A stretch of DNA of 64,000 nt from Paracidovorax avenae ATCC 19860 (GCF_000176855.2 NC_015138.1:868001-932000), one strand, 5' to 3'. Shown: positions 43,387 through 52,299, numbered from the stretch's first letter. The notes: generated by a model from the letters alone, not told the origin. Program-made: numbers and translations.

Positions 43387-44505
43387 TCAGCGCGGGGACT
43401 GCGGGAAGAGCGCGGCGATGCGGCGCGTGCAGGCCTGCCGCAGGCGTGTGCTGAGTGCCGCCAGGCCTTCGGGCTCTGCGATGAGGAAGCCGATGATCAG
43501 CACGCCCAGCACGATGCGCTGGACCATCTCCAGCACGCCGGAATCGAACACCCCGCCGAGCGCCCAGCCGCCCAGGCGCGAGAGCAGCAGGGGCAATGCG
43601 ACCATGAGCGCCGCGCCGAGGAAGGCGCCGCGGAGGGTGCCGAGCCCGCCCAGGATGACGATGAAGAGGATCTGGAAGGAGCGGTCGAGGTTGAAGCCCG
43701 CGGGCTCCACGGTGCGCAGGTACACGAAGGCCCAGAGCACCCCGGCCACGCCGACGATGAAGGACGAGACGGCGAAGGCCAGCAGCTTGGTGCGCAGCAC
43801 CGGGATGCCGATCACGCGGGCGGCCAGTTCGTTGTCGCGCACGGCGATGAAGTGCTGGCCGGTGCGCGTGGACACCAGCCGCCATGCAGCCGCCGTGAGC
43901 AGCGCCACCACGGTGAGCGCGAACAGGTAGCGCGCGGCGGGTGTATCGAAGACCCAGGGCCCCACGCGCAGCGCGGGCGCGTCCACCACGCCGGAGCGGC
44001 TATCGAGGGTGAACCAGCCGAAGCGGGTGAGTGCCCACTGCACGAAGAACTGCGCGGCCAGTGTGGCGACGGCGAGGTAGAAGCCCCGCAGCCGCAGGCT
44101 GGGCAGGCCGAATACGAGCCCCACCGCCGTGGCGCACAGGCCACCCAGCAGCATGCCGGCGGGCAGCGGCAACCCGGGCACCCGCAGCTGCAGGTTCAGG
44201 GCCGCGAACGCGCCCACCGCCATGAAAGCCGCCGTGCCCAGCGAGAGCTGGCCGGCATATCCCGTGAGCAGGTTCAGGCCCACCCCGGCGAGCGACAGCA
44301 CCAGGAAGGGCAGCAGGATGGCGTCGAACCAGTAGGGCGTGGCCAGCGCGGGCACGAGCCCGTAGGCCAGCGCCAGCAGCGCGGCGGCGGGCAGCCAGCG
44401 CGGCGCCACGCGGCCGGCGGGGGCCGCCAGTGTGTCCGCCGGGGAGGCCGCGGCCGGAGCCTGGTGGGCTGCAGCGGCGGGAGGCAGGATGGCGCTCATG
44501 GTCAT
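43387..44505 (-). CDS. Branched-chain-type ABC transporter permease (LivM-like)
   Basis: A 372-residue permease with about ten hydrophobic helices: WLPAAALLALAYGLVPALA, AILLPFLVLSLAGVGLNLLTGYAGQLSLGTAAFMAVGA (the LivM YAGQLSLG signature), and near the end FNLDRSFQILFIVILGGLGTLRGAFLGA, the conserved cytoplasmic EAA-like loop for ATPase contact. The long Ala/Pro N-terminus is atypical. ATG 44505 overlaps the LivH-like stop (ATGA). A second ATG at 44499 has AAGGG 7 nt upstream and could be the actual start. Confidence 0.9.
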   Translation of the reverse strand: MTMSAILPPAAAAHQAPAAASPADTLAAPAGRVAPRWLPAAALLALAYGLVPALATPYWFDAILLPFLVLSLAGVGLNLLTGYAGQLSLGTAAFMAVGAFAALNLQLRVPGLPLPAGMLLGGLCATAVGLVFGLPSLRLRGFYLAVATLAAQFFVQWALTRFGWFTLDSRSGVVDAPALRVGPWVFDTPAARYLFALTVVALLTAAAWRLVSTRTGQHFIAVRDNELAARVIGIPVLRTKLLAFAVSSFIVGVAGVLWAFVYLRTVEPAGFNLDRSFQILFIVILGGLGTLRGAFLGAALMVALPLLLSRLGGWALGGVFDSGVLEMVQRIVLGVLIIGFLIAEPEGLAALSTRLRQACTRRIAALFPQSPR

Positions 44506-45395
44506 GCCCTTTCCACGAGGCGCTGGCCGAACAGCCCCTGCGGGCGCACCAGCAGGAAGACGAGGGCGACGGCATAGGCGAACCAGCCTTCGATGCCGCT
44601 GCCGACGATCGGGCCCAGGTACACCTCGGCCAGCTTCTCGAACGCGCCCACCAGCAGCCCGCCTACGATGGCCCCTGCGACCGAATCGAATCCGCCCAGC
44701 ACCAGCACGGGCAGGGCCTTGAGCACCACGAGCGACAGCGAGAACTGCACTCCCAGGCGCGCGCCCCACAGCAGCCCGGCGGCCAGCGCGATCACGCCGG
44801 CCGCGGCCCACACGGCGGCCCACACCCGGGGCAGGCGCAGGCCCACGGCGAGCGCGGCGAAGGTGTCGTCCGCCACGGCCCGGAAGGCGAGGCCCGTGCG
44901 GGTGAAGCGGAAGAAGGCCGACAACAGGGCCACCAGCGTGCCCGCGCACGCGGCGGCCACGAGGTCGAAGCGCGAGACCAGCATGCCGGCGATGTCCAGC
45001 GGCGTGTCTTCGATGCCCAGGTCCAGCGCGTGGACCTGCGTGCCCCACGCGAGCTGCGCCACGCCCTCGATCACGTAGGACAGGCCCAGCGTCGCCACGA
45101 ACAGCGCCATCGGGGAGCGGCCGGCCAGCGGCCGCAGCACGGTGCGCTCGATGGCCAGCCCGAGCAGCACCATGAATGCCAGGGTGGCCGCGAGCGCCAG
45201 CGCGAACGGCATGCCGCGCTCGACGAGGCTCACGAAGGTGAGCGCCGCGAGCAGCAGTTGCGCGCCCTGCGCGAAGTTCAGCACGCCCGAGGTCTTGTAG
45301 ATGAGCACGAAGCCGATGGCCACGAGCGCATACATCACGCCCGAGAGCAGGCCGCCCACGAGCACTTCGGCGAAGAAGGTGAAATCCGCATCCAT
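44502..45395 (-). CDS. Branched-chain-type ABC transporter permease (LivH-like)
   Basis: A 297-residue permease with about eight helices, starting GLLSGVMYALVAIGFVLIYKTSGVLNFAQGAQLLLAA (the LivH signature LNFAQG). The conserved loop VLKALPVLVLGGFDSVAGAIVGGLLVGAFEKLAE is near the end. The ATG shares one base with the LivG-like stop (TGATG) and the stop overlaps the LivM-like start, so the three are translationally coupled. It forms the membrane channel with the LivM-like permease. Confidence 0.92.
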   Translation of the reverse strand: MDADFTFFAEVLVGGLLSGVMYALVAIGFVLIYKTSGVLNFAQGAQLLLAALTFVSLVERGMPFALALAATLAFMVLLGLAIERTVLRPLAGRSPMALFVATLGLSYVIEGVAQLAWGTQVHALDLGIEDTPLDIAGMLVSRFDLVAAACAGTLVALLSAFFRFTRTGLAFRAVADDTFAALAVGLRLPRVWAAVWAAAGVIALAAGLLWGARLGVQFSLSLVVLKALPVLVLGGFDSVAGAIVGGLLVGAFEKLAEVYLGPIVGSGIEGWFAYAVALVFLLVRPQGLFGQRLVERA

Positions 45396-46204
45396 CACGC
45401 GCCCTCCGCTTCGGTGCCGGCATGCTCCACGCCCAGGTAGGCATCGATCACGGCGGGGTCGTTGCGCACCTCCGCGGGCGTGCCGTCGGCGATCTTGCGG
45501 CCGTGGTCCAGCACCGCCACCCGGTCGGAGAGGCCCAGCACCACGCCGATGTCGTGCTCGATGAGCAGGATGGCGGTGCCGAACCGGTCGCGCGCCGCGC
45601 GCACCAGTCCGGCCATGTCGCGCTTTTCCGAAAGCGTCATGCCGGCCATGGGTTCGTCCAGCAGCAGCAGGCGCGGCGCGGCGGCCAGCGCGCGGGCCAG
45701 TTCGACGCGCTTCTGCAGCCCGTAGGGCAGGGTGGAGGCAGGCCGTTCGCGCACGGCCTGCAGCCCCAGGAAGTCCAGCACCGCATCCGCCTGCGCGGCC
45801 GTGTCGCGGCGGGCTGCGCGGGCACGGGGCGCATCCGCCCATTGCTCGACCCAGCTGCCCTGCGGGCCGGTGCAGCCCAGCGCCACGTTGTCACGCACCG
45901 AGAGGCCCCGGAACAGCGCGAGGTTCTGGAAGGTGCGCGCCACGCCCAGCCGCGCCAGGCGCTGCGTGGGCACGTGCGCGAATTCCTCCGCGCCCAGCCG
46001 CACGCGGCCGCTGTCCGGGCGGTACAGGCCGCACACCACGTTGACCAGCGAGCTCTTGCCGGCCCCGTTGGGGCCGATGACGGCGCGGATCTCGGCGGGG
46101 GCGATGTCGAGGTCGATGTCCGACAGCGCCTGCACGCCGCCGAAGGAGAGGGCGACATGCCGCAACTGCAGCACGGTAGCCGGGGTGGGCGGGAACATGG
46201 CCAT
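45395..46204 (-). CDS. Branched-chain-type ABC transporter ATPase (LivG-like)
   Basis: A 269-residue ATPase with Walker A GPNGAGKSS, the LivG insertion RLGVARTFQNLALFRGLSVRDNV, signature-like LPYGLQKRVELARAL, and Walker B RLLLLDEPMAGMTLSEK (the PMAGM motif is typical of LivG), then ILLIEHDI. It starts 40 bp after sfnG and overlaps the LivH-like gene. Pairs with the LivF-like ATPase at 39889. Confidence 0.92.
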   Translation of the reverse strand: MAMFPPTPATVLQLRHVALSFGGVQALSDIDLDIAPAEIRAVIGPNGAGKSSLVNVVCGLYRPDSGRVRLGAEEFAHVPTQRLARLGVARTFQNLALFRGLSVRDNVALGCTGPQGSWVEQWADAPRARAARRDTAAQADAVLDFLGLQAVRERPASTLPYGLQKRVELARALAAAPRLLLLDEPMAGMTLSEKRDMAGLVRAARDRFGTAILLIEHDIGVVLGLSDRVAVLDHGRKIADGTPAEVRNDPAVIDAYLGVEHAGTEAEGA

Positions 46205-46244
46205 GGCGGTGGGCGATGTGCTGGGGGCGGGATGTGCCGGGGCG

Positions 46245-47375
46245 TCAGGCTTCCGCGGTCTCCAGGGCGGGCTGCGTCCGCGGCTGCGCGGCGGCCTGGC
46301 GGGCCTCCAGCTCGCGCACCAGCGGCAGCACCTTGCGTCCGAAGTACTCCACCTCTTCGATGAAGTGCAGGAAGCCGGTCAGCACCAGGTCCACGCCGAT
46401 GGCCTTGAGCGCGACGATGCGTTCGGCGATCTGCTGCGGCGTGCCGATCAGGTTGGTGCGGAAGCCGTCGTTGTATTGCACGAGGTCTTCGAAGGTGGAG
46501 GTCGCCCAGTTGCCTTCCCCTTCCGGCGAGGAACGGCCGGCCTGCTTCGCGGCGTCGCCGAAAGCCTGCACCGCTTCCACGTGGGCGTGGCGGATGATGT
46601 CCTGCAGCACGGCCTGGGCCTCTTCCTCGGTATCGCGGGCGATCACGAAGGCGTTCACCCCGATGCGCACCGTGTGGCCGTTGGCCCGGGCCTTGGCCTG
46701 GATGTCGTCGATCTGGGCCTGGAGTCCCTCGGGCGTGTTGCCGTTGGTGAAGTACCAGTCGGACACGCTGGCCGCGTTGTCGCGCGCGGCGCGGGAGCTG
46801 CCGCCCTGGAAGATCTCCGGATGGGGCTTCTGCAGCGGCTTGGGGCTGAGCGTGTAGTCGTTGAAGCGGTAGAAGTCGCCCTTGAAGGTGAAGTGGTCCT
46901 GCGTCCAGATGCCCTTGAGCGCGCGGATGAATTCGTTGGAGCGGCGGTAGCGCTCGTCGTGCTCCAGCCAGGGCTCGCCGATGGCCTGGAACTCGCCCTT
47001 GAACCAGCCGCTTACCACGTTGATGCCGATGCGGCCGCCCGAGATGTGGTCGATGGTGGCGATCTGCTTGGCCACCACGGCCGGGTTCCACGGGCCCGGC
47101 AGGATGGCCGCCAGCACCTTCAGCCGCGTGGTGGCGTGCAGCAGGGCCTGGCTGAACGACACGGACTCGTGCTGGTGCTCCGCGCCGTAGCCCGCCGTGA
47201 AGCGGATCTGGCTCAGGGCGTATTCGAAGCCGGCTTGTTCCGCCGCCACCGCCAGCCGCTGGTTGTATTCCAGGCTCCAGTCGGTGCGCTGCTCGATGGT
47301 GCTCACGACCAGGCCGCCGCTGACGTTCGGCACCCAGTAGGCGAATTTGACGGGCTCGTTGCGGGATGTGCTCAT
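46245..47375 (-). CDS. sfnG: FMNH2-dependent dimethylsulfone monooxygenase
   Basis: A 376-residue luciferase-family flavin monooxygenase: KFAYWVPNVSGGLVVSTIEQRTDW at the start, ISGGRIGINVVSGWFKGEF, ERYRRSNEFIRALKGIWT, IFQGGSSRAARDNAA. These match SfnG, which oxidises dimethylsulfone to methanesulfinate using reduced FMN from a partner reductase. The start has AAGGAG 8 nt upstream. The FMN reductase gene lies 75 bp upstream in the same operon and should supply FMNH2. The importer genes follow 40 bp later. Confidence 0.9.
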   Translation of the reverse strand: MSTSRNEPVKFAYWVPNVSGGLVVSTIEQRTDWSLEYNQRLAVAAEQAGFEYALSQIRFTAGYGAEHQHESVSFSQALLHATTRLKVLAAILPGPWNPAVVAKQIATIDHISGGRIGINVVSGWFKGEFQAIGEPWLEHDERYRRSNEFIRALKGIWTQDHFTFKGDFYRFNDYTLSPKPLQKPHPEIFQGGSSRAARDNAASVSDWYFTNGNTPEGLQAQIDDIQAKARANGHTVRIGVNAFVIARDTEEEAQAVLQDIIRHAHVEAVQAFGDAAKQAGRSSPEGEGNWATSTFEDLVQYNDGFRTNLIGTPQQIAERIVALKAIGVDLVLTGFLHFIEEVEYFGRKVLPLVRELEARQAAAQPRTQPALETAEA

Positions 47376-47450
47376 GGTGAAGGCTCCTTGGATGGGATGG
47401 AGGGCAGGGGCGTGCAAAGTGGGGTGCTGGTGGGCGGTGCGGTCCGGTCC

Positions 47451-48035
47451 TCAGGCCACGGCAGCCAGCGCGGGGCGCGCCGGTGCGGAGCCTTCCCGCC
47501 CCGCACGCAGCAGCGGCAGCGCGCGTTCCACCGCCAGGGCGGCGCGGTCCAGCAGGGCCGCGTCGGTGATGCGGTAGTCGGTGAAATCCTTGTCGGTGCC
47601 GTACACGCCCAGGGGCAGGGTGCGTGCCTGGAAGAAGCTGAAGAGCGGGCGCAGCTGGTGGTCGATCACCAGCGCGTGGCGCTCGCTGCCACCCGTGGCG
47701 GCCAGCAGCACCGGCAAGTCCACCAGGGCTTCGTGGTGCACGAAGTCGAAGAAATGCTTGAACAGGCCCGAGTACGTGGCCCGGTACACCGGGCTGCCCA
47801 CCACGAGCACGTCGGCCTGTTCGACGGCGGCGATGTCGGCCTCCACCTCCGGCGGCAGCTGGTTGCGGTAGAGGGCGCCCGCCAGGCGCGGGCCGACCGT
47901 GCCGAGTTCGATGGTGCGCACGCGGATGGGAACGGCGTCACCGATCCTTTCGACGAGGTGCTCGACGAGCGCGAGGGTGCGCGACGGGCGCTGGAGACTG
48001 CCGGAGACGGCGACGAGATTCAGGGTGCGGGCCAT
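47451..48035 (-). CDS. msuE: NAD(P)H-dependent FMN reductase, MsuE/SsuE type
   Basis: A 194-residue flavodoxin-like reductase: LNLVAVSGSLQRPSRTLALVEHL contains the phosphate-binding loop GSLQRPSRT, then DVLVVGSPVYRATYSGLFKHFFDFV and LLAATGGSERHALVIDHQLRPLF. It supplies reduced FMN to two-component monooxygenases such as SfnG and the SfnB-like enzyme. It is the promoter-proximal gene of the organosulfur operon: a near-consensus sigma54 promoter ends about 60 bp upstream of its ATG, with an IHF-like site beyond. Confidence 0.9.
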   Translation of the reverse strand: MARTLNLVAVSGSLQRPSRTLALVEHLVERIGDAVPIRVRTIELGTVGPRLAGALYRNQLPPEVEADIAAVEQADVLVVGSPVYRATYSGLFKHFFDFVHHEALVDLPVLLAATGGSERHALVIDHQLRPLFSFFQARTLPLGVYGTDKDFTDYRITDAALLDRAALAVERALPLLRAGREGSAPARPALAAVA

Positions 48036-48095
48036 GGTGATCCATTCGTTGCGGTGAAGGGGGCGGCACCGCGGCGCGGTGTCCGTCCTGCCTTC

Positions 48096-48111
48096 AGCAG
48101 CTTGCGTGCCA
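48096..48111 (-). promoter_or_regulatory. Sigma54 (-24/-12) promoter of the organosulfur operon
   Basis: The minus strand reads TGGCAC-GCAAG-CTGCT. Compared with TGGCAC-N5-TTGCW only the first T of TTGC is changed, and GG-N10-GC spacing is exact. The expected leader to msuE (48035) is roughly 50 nt. The sigma54 activator gene sfnR is 3 kb away in the same cluster. Confidence 0.75.
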
Positions 48112-48119
48112 GAGATTTT

Positions 48120-48140
48120 TTCCTTTGAAATCAATGGCTT
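48120..48140. promoter_or_regulatory. IHF-like element upstream of the organosulfur sigma54 promoter
   Basis: AATCAAtggcTTG matches IHF consensus WATCAANNNNTTR at every position. The surrounding 21 bp agree at 18 positions with the elements upstream of opgH (core ttccttt...aatcaatg.ctt), in the same orientation relative to the gene. It begins 8 bp from the -24 element. Confidence 0.6.
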
Positions 48141-48256
48141 GCGCATTCGCTATCACGCAACGGGTGTGTGCTGCACAGCACGCTGCTGTCGCGTTGCTGC
48201 AGGATCAGCAGCCCGCCGGGAAACGTGCATGCATATGCGTTTCCCGCAGCAGCGGA

Positions 48257-49441
48257 TCAGGAATAGAAGGAAGGCTCGGGCCGCTGCCCGTGCAGCGCCC
48301 ACCGGCCCAGTTCGCGGCGCTTGTAGTCCTCCGGATCGTGCAGCGTGTGCACCCGCAGGTTGCGCCAGAAGCGGTCCAGGCGCAGTGCGGCCGTGGTGGC
48401 GCGCGGGCCGGTCACCTCGAAGAGCCGGTGCGCCACGTCGAGCGCGGCGCGGCCCGCGGCCACCTTGGCGGCCGCCACGGCCACGGCCACGTCGCCGCGC
48501 GCCCCGGGCGATAGCGCGAGCCCTTCGGACCATGCCGCGTCGAGCATCGCGGCCGCACGGTCCGCCAGCAGGCGCGCACCTTCGAGGGCCAGCCAGAAGT
48601 CGCCGTAATGGCCCAGCAGGTACGGGTCTTCGCCCGCCTGGTCCACGCCGGATGCATGCCACGGGCGCGCATGCTGCAGCGTGAAGCCGCGTGCTTCGGC
48701 CAGCGCGCCTTCGCCCAGCCCCAGGTACACGTGCGCCAGCACCAGCTGCGCCAGCAGCGGGCGCAGCGCCGCGAACGGGGAGGACAGGGGGCCCGGATCG
48801 GTGAGCAGCTCATGCGCCTGCACGCGCACCTGGTCGAAGACCACGCTGCCGCTGTCCGTCTGGCGCTGGCCGATGTTGTCCCAGTCGCCCTGCACCCCGA
48901 TGCCCTGGCGGTCGGTCGGCACCACGGCGATCAGCAGCCTGCCCGAGGCATCGAACGCGGAAGCGAGCAGCCTGTCGGAATCGCCCGCGCCCGAGCAGAA
49001 ACTCTTGCGGCCGTAGAACGACCACGAGCCGTCCGTCTGCTGCGTGGCCGCGGTGCCCCGGTCCAGCGGGTTGAGCGCGTTGCCCCAGAACCATTGCCGC
49101 GCCACGGTGGCCTCGAGCCAGGGCTGCCACTGCGCCGGCCGGCCGAAGAGCTGCGCCGTGGCCAGCAGCAGGTGGTGGAAGCCGAACACGTGGGCGACCG
49201 CGCTGTCCACGCGCGCGAAGTGGCGCACCACGCCCAGCACCTCGCTCCACGAGGCCCCCAGCCCGCCCAGGGATGCGGGAACGGACAGGGCCAGCAGGCC
49301 GCTTTCGCGCAGCAGGCGGCGCTCGTGCAGGGGCACGCCGCCGGCCTGGTCGCGCGCGACGGCCGTGGCTGCGAGGGATTCGACCATCCGGTCGCGGGCA
49401 CCGTGCCAGTCCCGGTGCGCTTCGGCGGCGAAGTGCTTCAT
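48257..49441 (-). CDS. Acyl-CoA dehydrogenase-like flavoenzyme A (DszC/SfnB superfamily)
   Basis: A 394-residue protein: [86 protein letters not shown], and a C-terminus FWRNLRVHTLHDPEDYKRRELGRWAL. It is clearly paralogous to the divergent gene at 49868 and more distantly to the SfnB-like protein. The HTLHDP tail and lack of a clear CoA-specific catalytic Glu motif fit an FMNH2-dependent monooxygenase rather than a beta-oxidation enzyme. AAGGAG is 8 nt upstream of the ATG. It is 221 bp from msuE, but transcribed toward the same end from its own side; substrate unknown. Confidence 0.85.
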   Translation of the reverse strand: MKHFAAEAHRDWHGARDRMVESLAATAVARDQAGGVPLHERRLLRESGLLALSVPASLGGLGASWSEVLGVVRHFARVDSAVAHVFGFHHLLLATAQLFGRPAQWQPWLEATVARQWFWGNALNPLDRGTAATQQTDGSWSFYGRKSFCSGAGDSDRLLASAFDASGRLLIAVVPTDRQGIGVQGDWDNIGQRQTDSGSVVFDQVRVQAHELLTDPGPLSSPFAALRPLLAQLVLAHVYLGLGEGALAEARGFTLQHARPWHASGVDQAGEDPYLLGHYGDFWLALEGARLLADRAAAMLDAAWSEGLALSPGARGDVAVAVAAAKVAAGRAALDVAHRLFEVTGPRATTAALRLDRFWRNLRVHTLHDPEDYKRRELGRWALHGQRPEPSFYS

Positions 49442-49867
49442 GGTCGCACTCCTTGCGCATGGGAGGCGGAGAGGTGCGGCGACCGGATTCGCACGGTGCC
49501 GCGGTGCCGGGGGCTGTGCAGAGGAGGGCCGCCGGGTGCGGCAGAAGGTATTGCGTGCATGGAGGAGTGGGTGCGTGGTGGATGGGAACAGCAGGCGTCG
49601 CAGGGTCCGTGCCATGGGCCCCCATGGGAAACGGCGTGGGAGCCTGCTGCGTGATCAGCAACTGCGGCGCCGGGCTGCTGCGGCAGTGTCTGCCAGGGTG
49701 CAGTTGCTGCTGCAGCCGCAAAACGTCTATCGATGCTTGGAATCCTTATTTGCCGCGGGGCATGCGGATTCCCAGAATTGCTGTTCAGGCAGCAGTTCCG
49801 TCATTCCGCCCGCGCCGCAGCCTTTCCCCGTGCCGCGGCGGAACCCTTATCGAGGAGAGAGCCCGAC
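49442..49867. other. Divergent intergenic region between the two flavoenzyme genes
   Basis: These 426 bp must hold both promoters. No exact sigma54 site was found. TTGGAATCCTTATTTGC at 49737-49753 resembles one, but GG-to-GC spacing is 11 rather than 10. No terminators, RNA genes or long ORF with a ribosome-binding site are evident. A GAGGAG precedes the plus-strand flavoenzyme start. Confidence 0.5.
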
Positions 49868-51124
49868 ATGAGCCTTGCGACGATGCCAGCGCACGATCCC
49901 GCCGCCGACGGCGGGGACGCGGCCACCGCGGTGGCGGGTGATGGGCCGGACCGGCCCATCGTTCCCCCGGCGCCCGAGGCGGTCGCGCAGCGGCTGGCGG
50001 AGCAGTTCGCCCGGACGGCGGCCGAGCGCGACGAGCGCGGCGGCACCCCCAAGGCAGAGCGCGACGCCCTGCGCGACAGCGGCCTGCTGGCGATGAGCAT
50101 TCCGGCCGCGCAGGGCGGCGGCGGGGCCGGCTGGCGCGAGACGCTGGAGGTGATCCGCATCCTGGCGCGCGCCGATTCGTCGCTGGCCCACCTGCTGGGC
50201 TTCCACCATTTGATGCTGGCCACCGCGCGCCTCTTTTCCCAGCCGCGCCAGTGGGAGCCCTGGTTCACGCAGACGGCGCGCCTGCGGTGGTTCTGGGGCA
50301 ATGCCCTGAACCCGCTGGACGACCGCACGCAGCGCACGCTCCAGGGCGGCTGGAGCGAGTTCTCGGGCCGCAAGAGCTTCTGCTCGGGCGCGCTCGATTC
50401 CGAGATGCTCATCGCCTCCGCGCGCGATGCGGAGTCCGGCGAGCTGATCGTGGCGGCGCTGCCCACGGGGCGCACGGGCATCGCCGTGGCGCCGGACTGG
50501 AACAGCATCGGCCAGCGCCAGACGGACAGCGGCAGCGTCACCTTCGAGCGCGTGCGGGTGGAGCCGCACGAGATCCTGGCCGACCCGGGGCCGCTGGCGA
50601 CGCCCTTCGCCTGCCTGCGGCCCCTGCTGGCGCAGCTCGTGCTCGCCAGCATCTACCTGGGCATCGCCGAGGGCGCCTTCCAGGACGCGCGCCACTACAC
50701 GCTCCATGAGGCGCGGCCCTGGCGCAGCTCGGGCGTGGCGCGGGCGATGGACGATCCCTACGTGCTGGGCCACTACGGCGATTTCTGGGTGGGCCTGGAG
50801 AGCGTGCGCGTGCTGCTGGACCGCGCCGCCGGCCGTTTCGACGACGCCTGGGCGCGGGGGGCGGGCCTTACGGCCGCCGAGCGCGGCGACGTGGCCGTGG
50901 CCGTGGCGACCGCCAAGGTGGCCGCCACGCGCACCGGCCTGGACCTCTGCACCCGCATGTTCGACGTGGCCGGCGCACGCGCCACGCACGGCGGGCTGCG
51001 CCTGGACCGCCACTGGCGCAACCTGCGCACCCACACGCTGCACGACCCGCTGGCCTACAAGCTGCGCGAACTCGGGGAGTGGGCCCTGCAGCAGCGCCAT
51101 CCCGATCCCAGCTTCTACTCCTGA
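49868..51124 (+). CDS. Acyl-CoA dehydrogenase-like flavoenzyme B (DszC/SfnB superfamily)
   Basis: A 418-residue paralogue of the protein at 48257: [111 protein letters not shown]. The shared blocks show recent duplication followed by divergent orientation. Probably an FMNH2-dependent monooxygenase of an organosulfur compound. The ATG is preceded by GAGGAG. The sfnR gene starts 5 bp after its stop, so the two are cotranscribed. Confidence 0.85.
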   Translation: MSLATMPAHDPAADGGDAATAVAGDGPDRPIVPPAPEAVAQRLAEQFARTAAERDERGGTPKAERDALRDSGLLAMSIPAAQGGGGAGWRETLEVIRILARADSSLAHLLGFHHLMLATARLFSQPRQWEPWFTQTARLRWFWGNALNPLDDRTQRTLQGGWSEFSGRKSFCSGALDSEMLIASARDAESGELIVAALPTGRTGIAVAPDWNSIGQRQTDSGSVTFERVRVEPHEILADPGPLATPFACLRPLLAQLVLASIYLGIAEGAFQDARHYTLHEARPWRSSGVARAMDDPYVLGHYGDFWVGLESVRVLLDRAAGRFDDAWARGAGLTAAERGDVAVAVATAKVAATRTGLDLCTRMFDVAGARATHGGLRLDRHWRNLRTHTLHDPLAYKLRELGEWALQQRHPDPSFYS

Positions 51125-51129
51125 ACGCC

Positions 51130-52251
51130 ATGTCCTCCCTGCACTTCCATACCGCCTTGCCCGAAGACGGCGACGCACCGGCCCGGCACCGGGAGGCGGC
51201 GCCGCTGCTCACGCTGCCCGGTGCCCGGGCCATGCCCACGTCGATCCGCGCCACCGCGCAGGTGTTCGAGGACCCGCGCTCCCTGGCGCTGCTCGAGCGC
51301 ATCCGCCTCGTCGCGCCCAGCGAAGCCAACGTGCTCATCCTGGGCGAGACGGGCACGGGCAAGGAGCTGATCGCGCGCCACGTGCATGCGCTGAGCGCGC
51401 GGCGCGAAGGGCCGTTCGTGGCCGTGAACTGCGGTGCGCTGTCCGAAACGCTGGTGGAAAGCGAACTGTTCGGCCACGAGAAGGGGGCCTTCACCGGCGC
51501 CTTCACCGCCAAGGCCGGATGGTTCGAGGCCGCCAACGGCGGCACGCTGTTCCTCGACGAGGTGGGCGACCTGCCGCTGTCCATTCAGGTCAAGCTGCTG
51601 CGGGTGCTGCAGGAGCGCGAGGTGGTGCGGCTGGGCGCGCGCAGGAGCCTGCCGGTGGACGTGCGCGTGGTGGCCGCCACCAACGTGCGCCTGCAGGACG
51701 CCGTGGCCGCGGGGAATTTCCGCGAGGACCTGTTCTACCGGCTGCACGTGGTGGGCCTGGCGCTGCCCACGCTGCGCGAGCGGCCGGGCGACATCCTGCC
51801 GCTCGCGCGCCATTTCATCGACGAGTACCGGCACCGCCTGGGCTACGGCCCGGTGCGGCTCGACGGGGGCGCGGAGCGCAAGCTGCTCGCCCACGACTGG
51901 CCCGGCAACATCCGCGAACTGGAGAACGTGATCCACCACGGCCTGCTGATCTGCCGCCGCGGCGTGCTCCTGGCGGAGGACCTGCAGCTGTCGTCGCTGG
52001 GCCTGCAGCGCCGCCCCGCGGGCGAAGCGCAGGCGGAAGCGACGCCGCTGCAGGCGCTGGAGACGGCGTTGTCGGATTTGTTCCAGCAGCAGGGCGAGCA
52101 GCTGTACGAACGCATCGAGGAAACCGTGGTGCGCGCCGCCTTCGAGTTCTGCCACCGCAACCAGGTGCAGGCCGCGCGCCTGCTGGGCATCAGCCGCAAC
52201 GTGCTGCGCGCGCGCCTGATCCGGCATGGGGACATCACTGCGGTGAGGTGA
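51130..52251 (+). CDS. sfnR: Sigma54-dependent activator SfnR
   Basis: A 373-residue enhancer-binding protein without a receiver or other sensor domain: the N-terminus (~45 residues) is short, then AAA+ with Walker A GETGTGKE, an intact GAFTGA loop ([13 protein letters not shown]), Walker [14 protein letters not shown] and RELENV, then a Fis-type HTH ([20 protein letters not shown]). This matches SfnR, which activates sulfone-use genes under sulfur limitation and is itself controlled by the CysB regulon in Pseudomonas. It should act on the sigma54 promoter at 48096. Cotranscribed with flavoenzyme B (5-bp gap). Confidence 0.88.
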   Translation: MSSLHFHTALPEDGDAPARHREAAPLLTLPGARAMPTSIRATAQVFEDPRSLALLERIRLVAPSEANVLILGETGTGKELIARHVHALSARREGPFVAVNCGALSETLVESELFGHEKGAFTGAFTAKAGWFEAANGGTLFLDEVGDLPLSIQVKLLRVLQEREVVRLGARRSLPVDVRVVAATNVRLQDAVAAGNFREDLFYRLHVVGLALPTLRERPGDILPLARHFIDEYRHRLGYGPVRLDGGAERKLLAHDWPGNIRELENVIHHGLLICRRGVLLAEDLQLSSLGLQRRPAGEAQAEATPLQALETALSDLFQQQGEQLYERIEETVVRAAFEFCHRNQVQAARLLGISRNVLRARLIRHGDITAVR

Positions 52252-52299
52252 CGGCCCCTCTAGCGGCTGCGCTGCTTCACCGATCTCGCCGCGCTGGAC

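Noticed and set aside
42013..46204. Reading the ABC transporter simply as a branched-chain amino acid importer
   Set aside because: The fold is right, but the operon is filled with sulfur-oxidation enzymes and has a sigma54 promoter, so an organosulfur ligand is the better hypothesis; the amino acid option is kept as an alternative to test.
49737..49753. Sigma54-like sequence upstream of flavoenzyme B
   Set aside because: TTGGAATCCTTATTTGC has 11 rather than 10 nt between GG and GC and poor match to TGGCAC.
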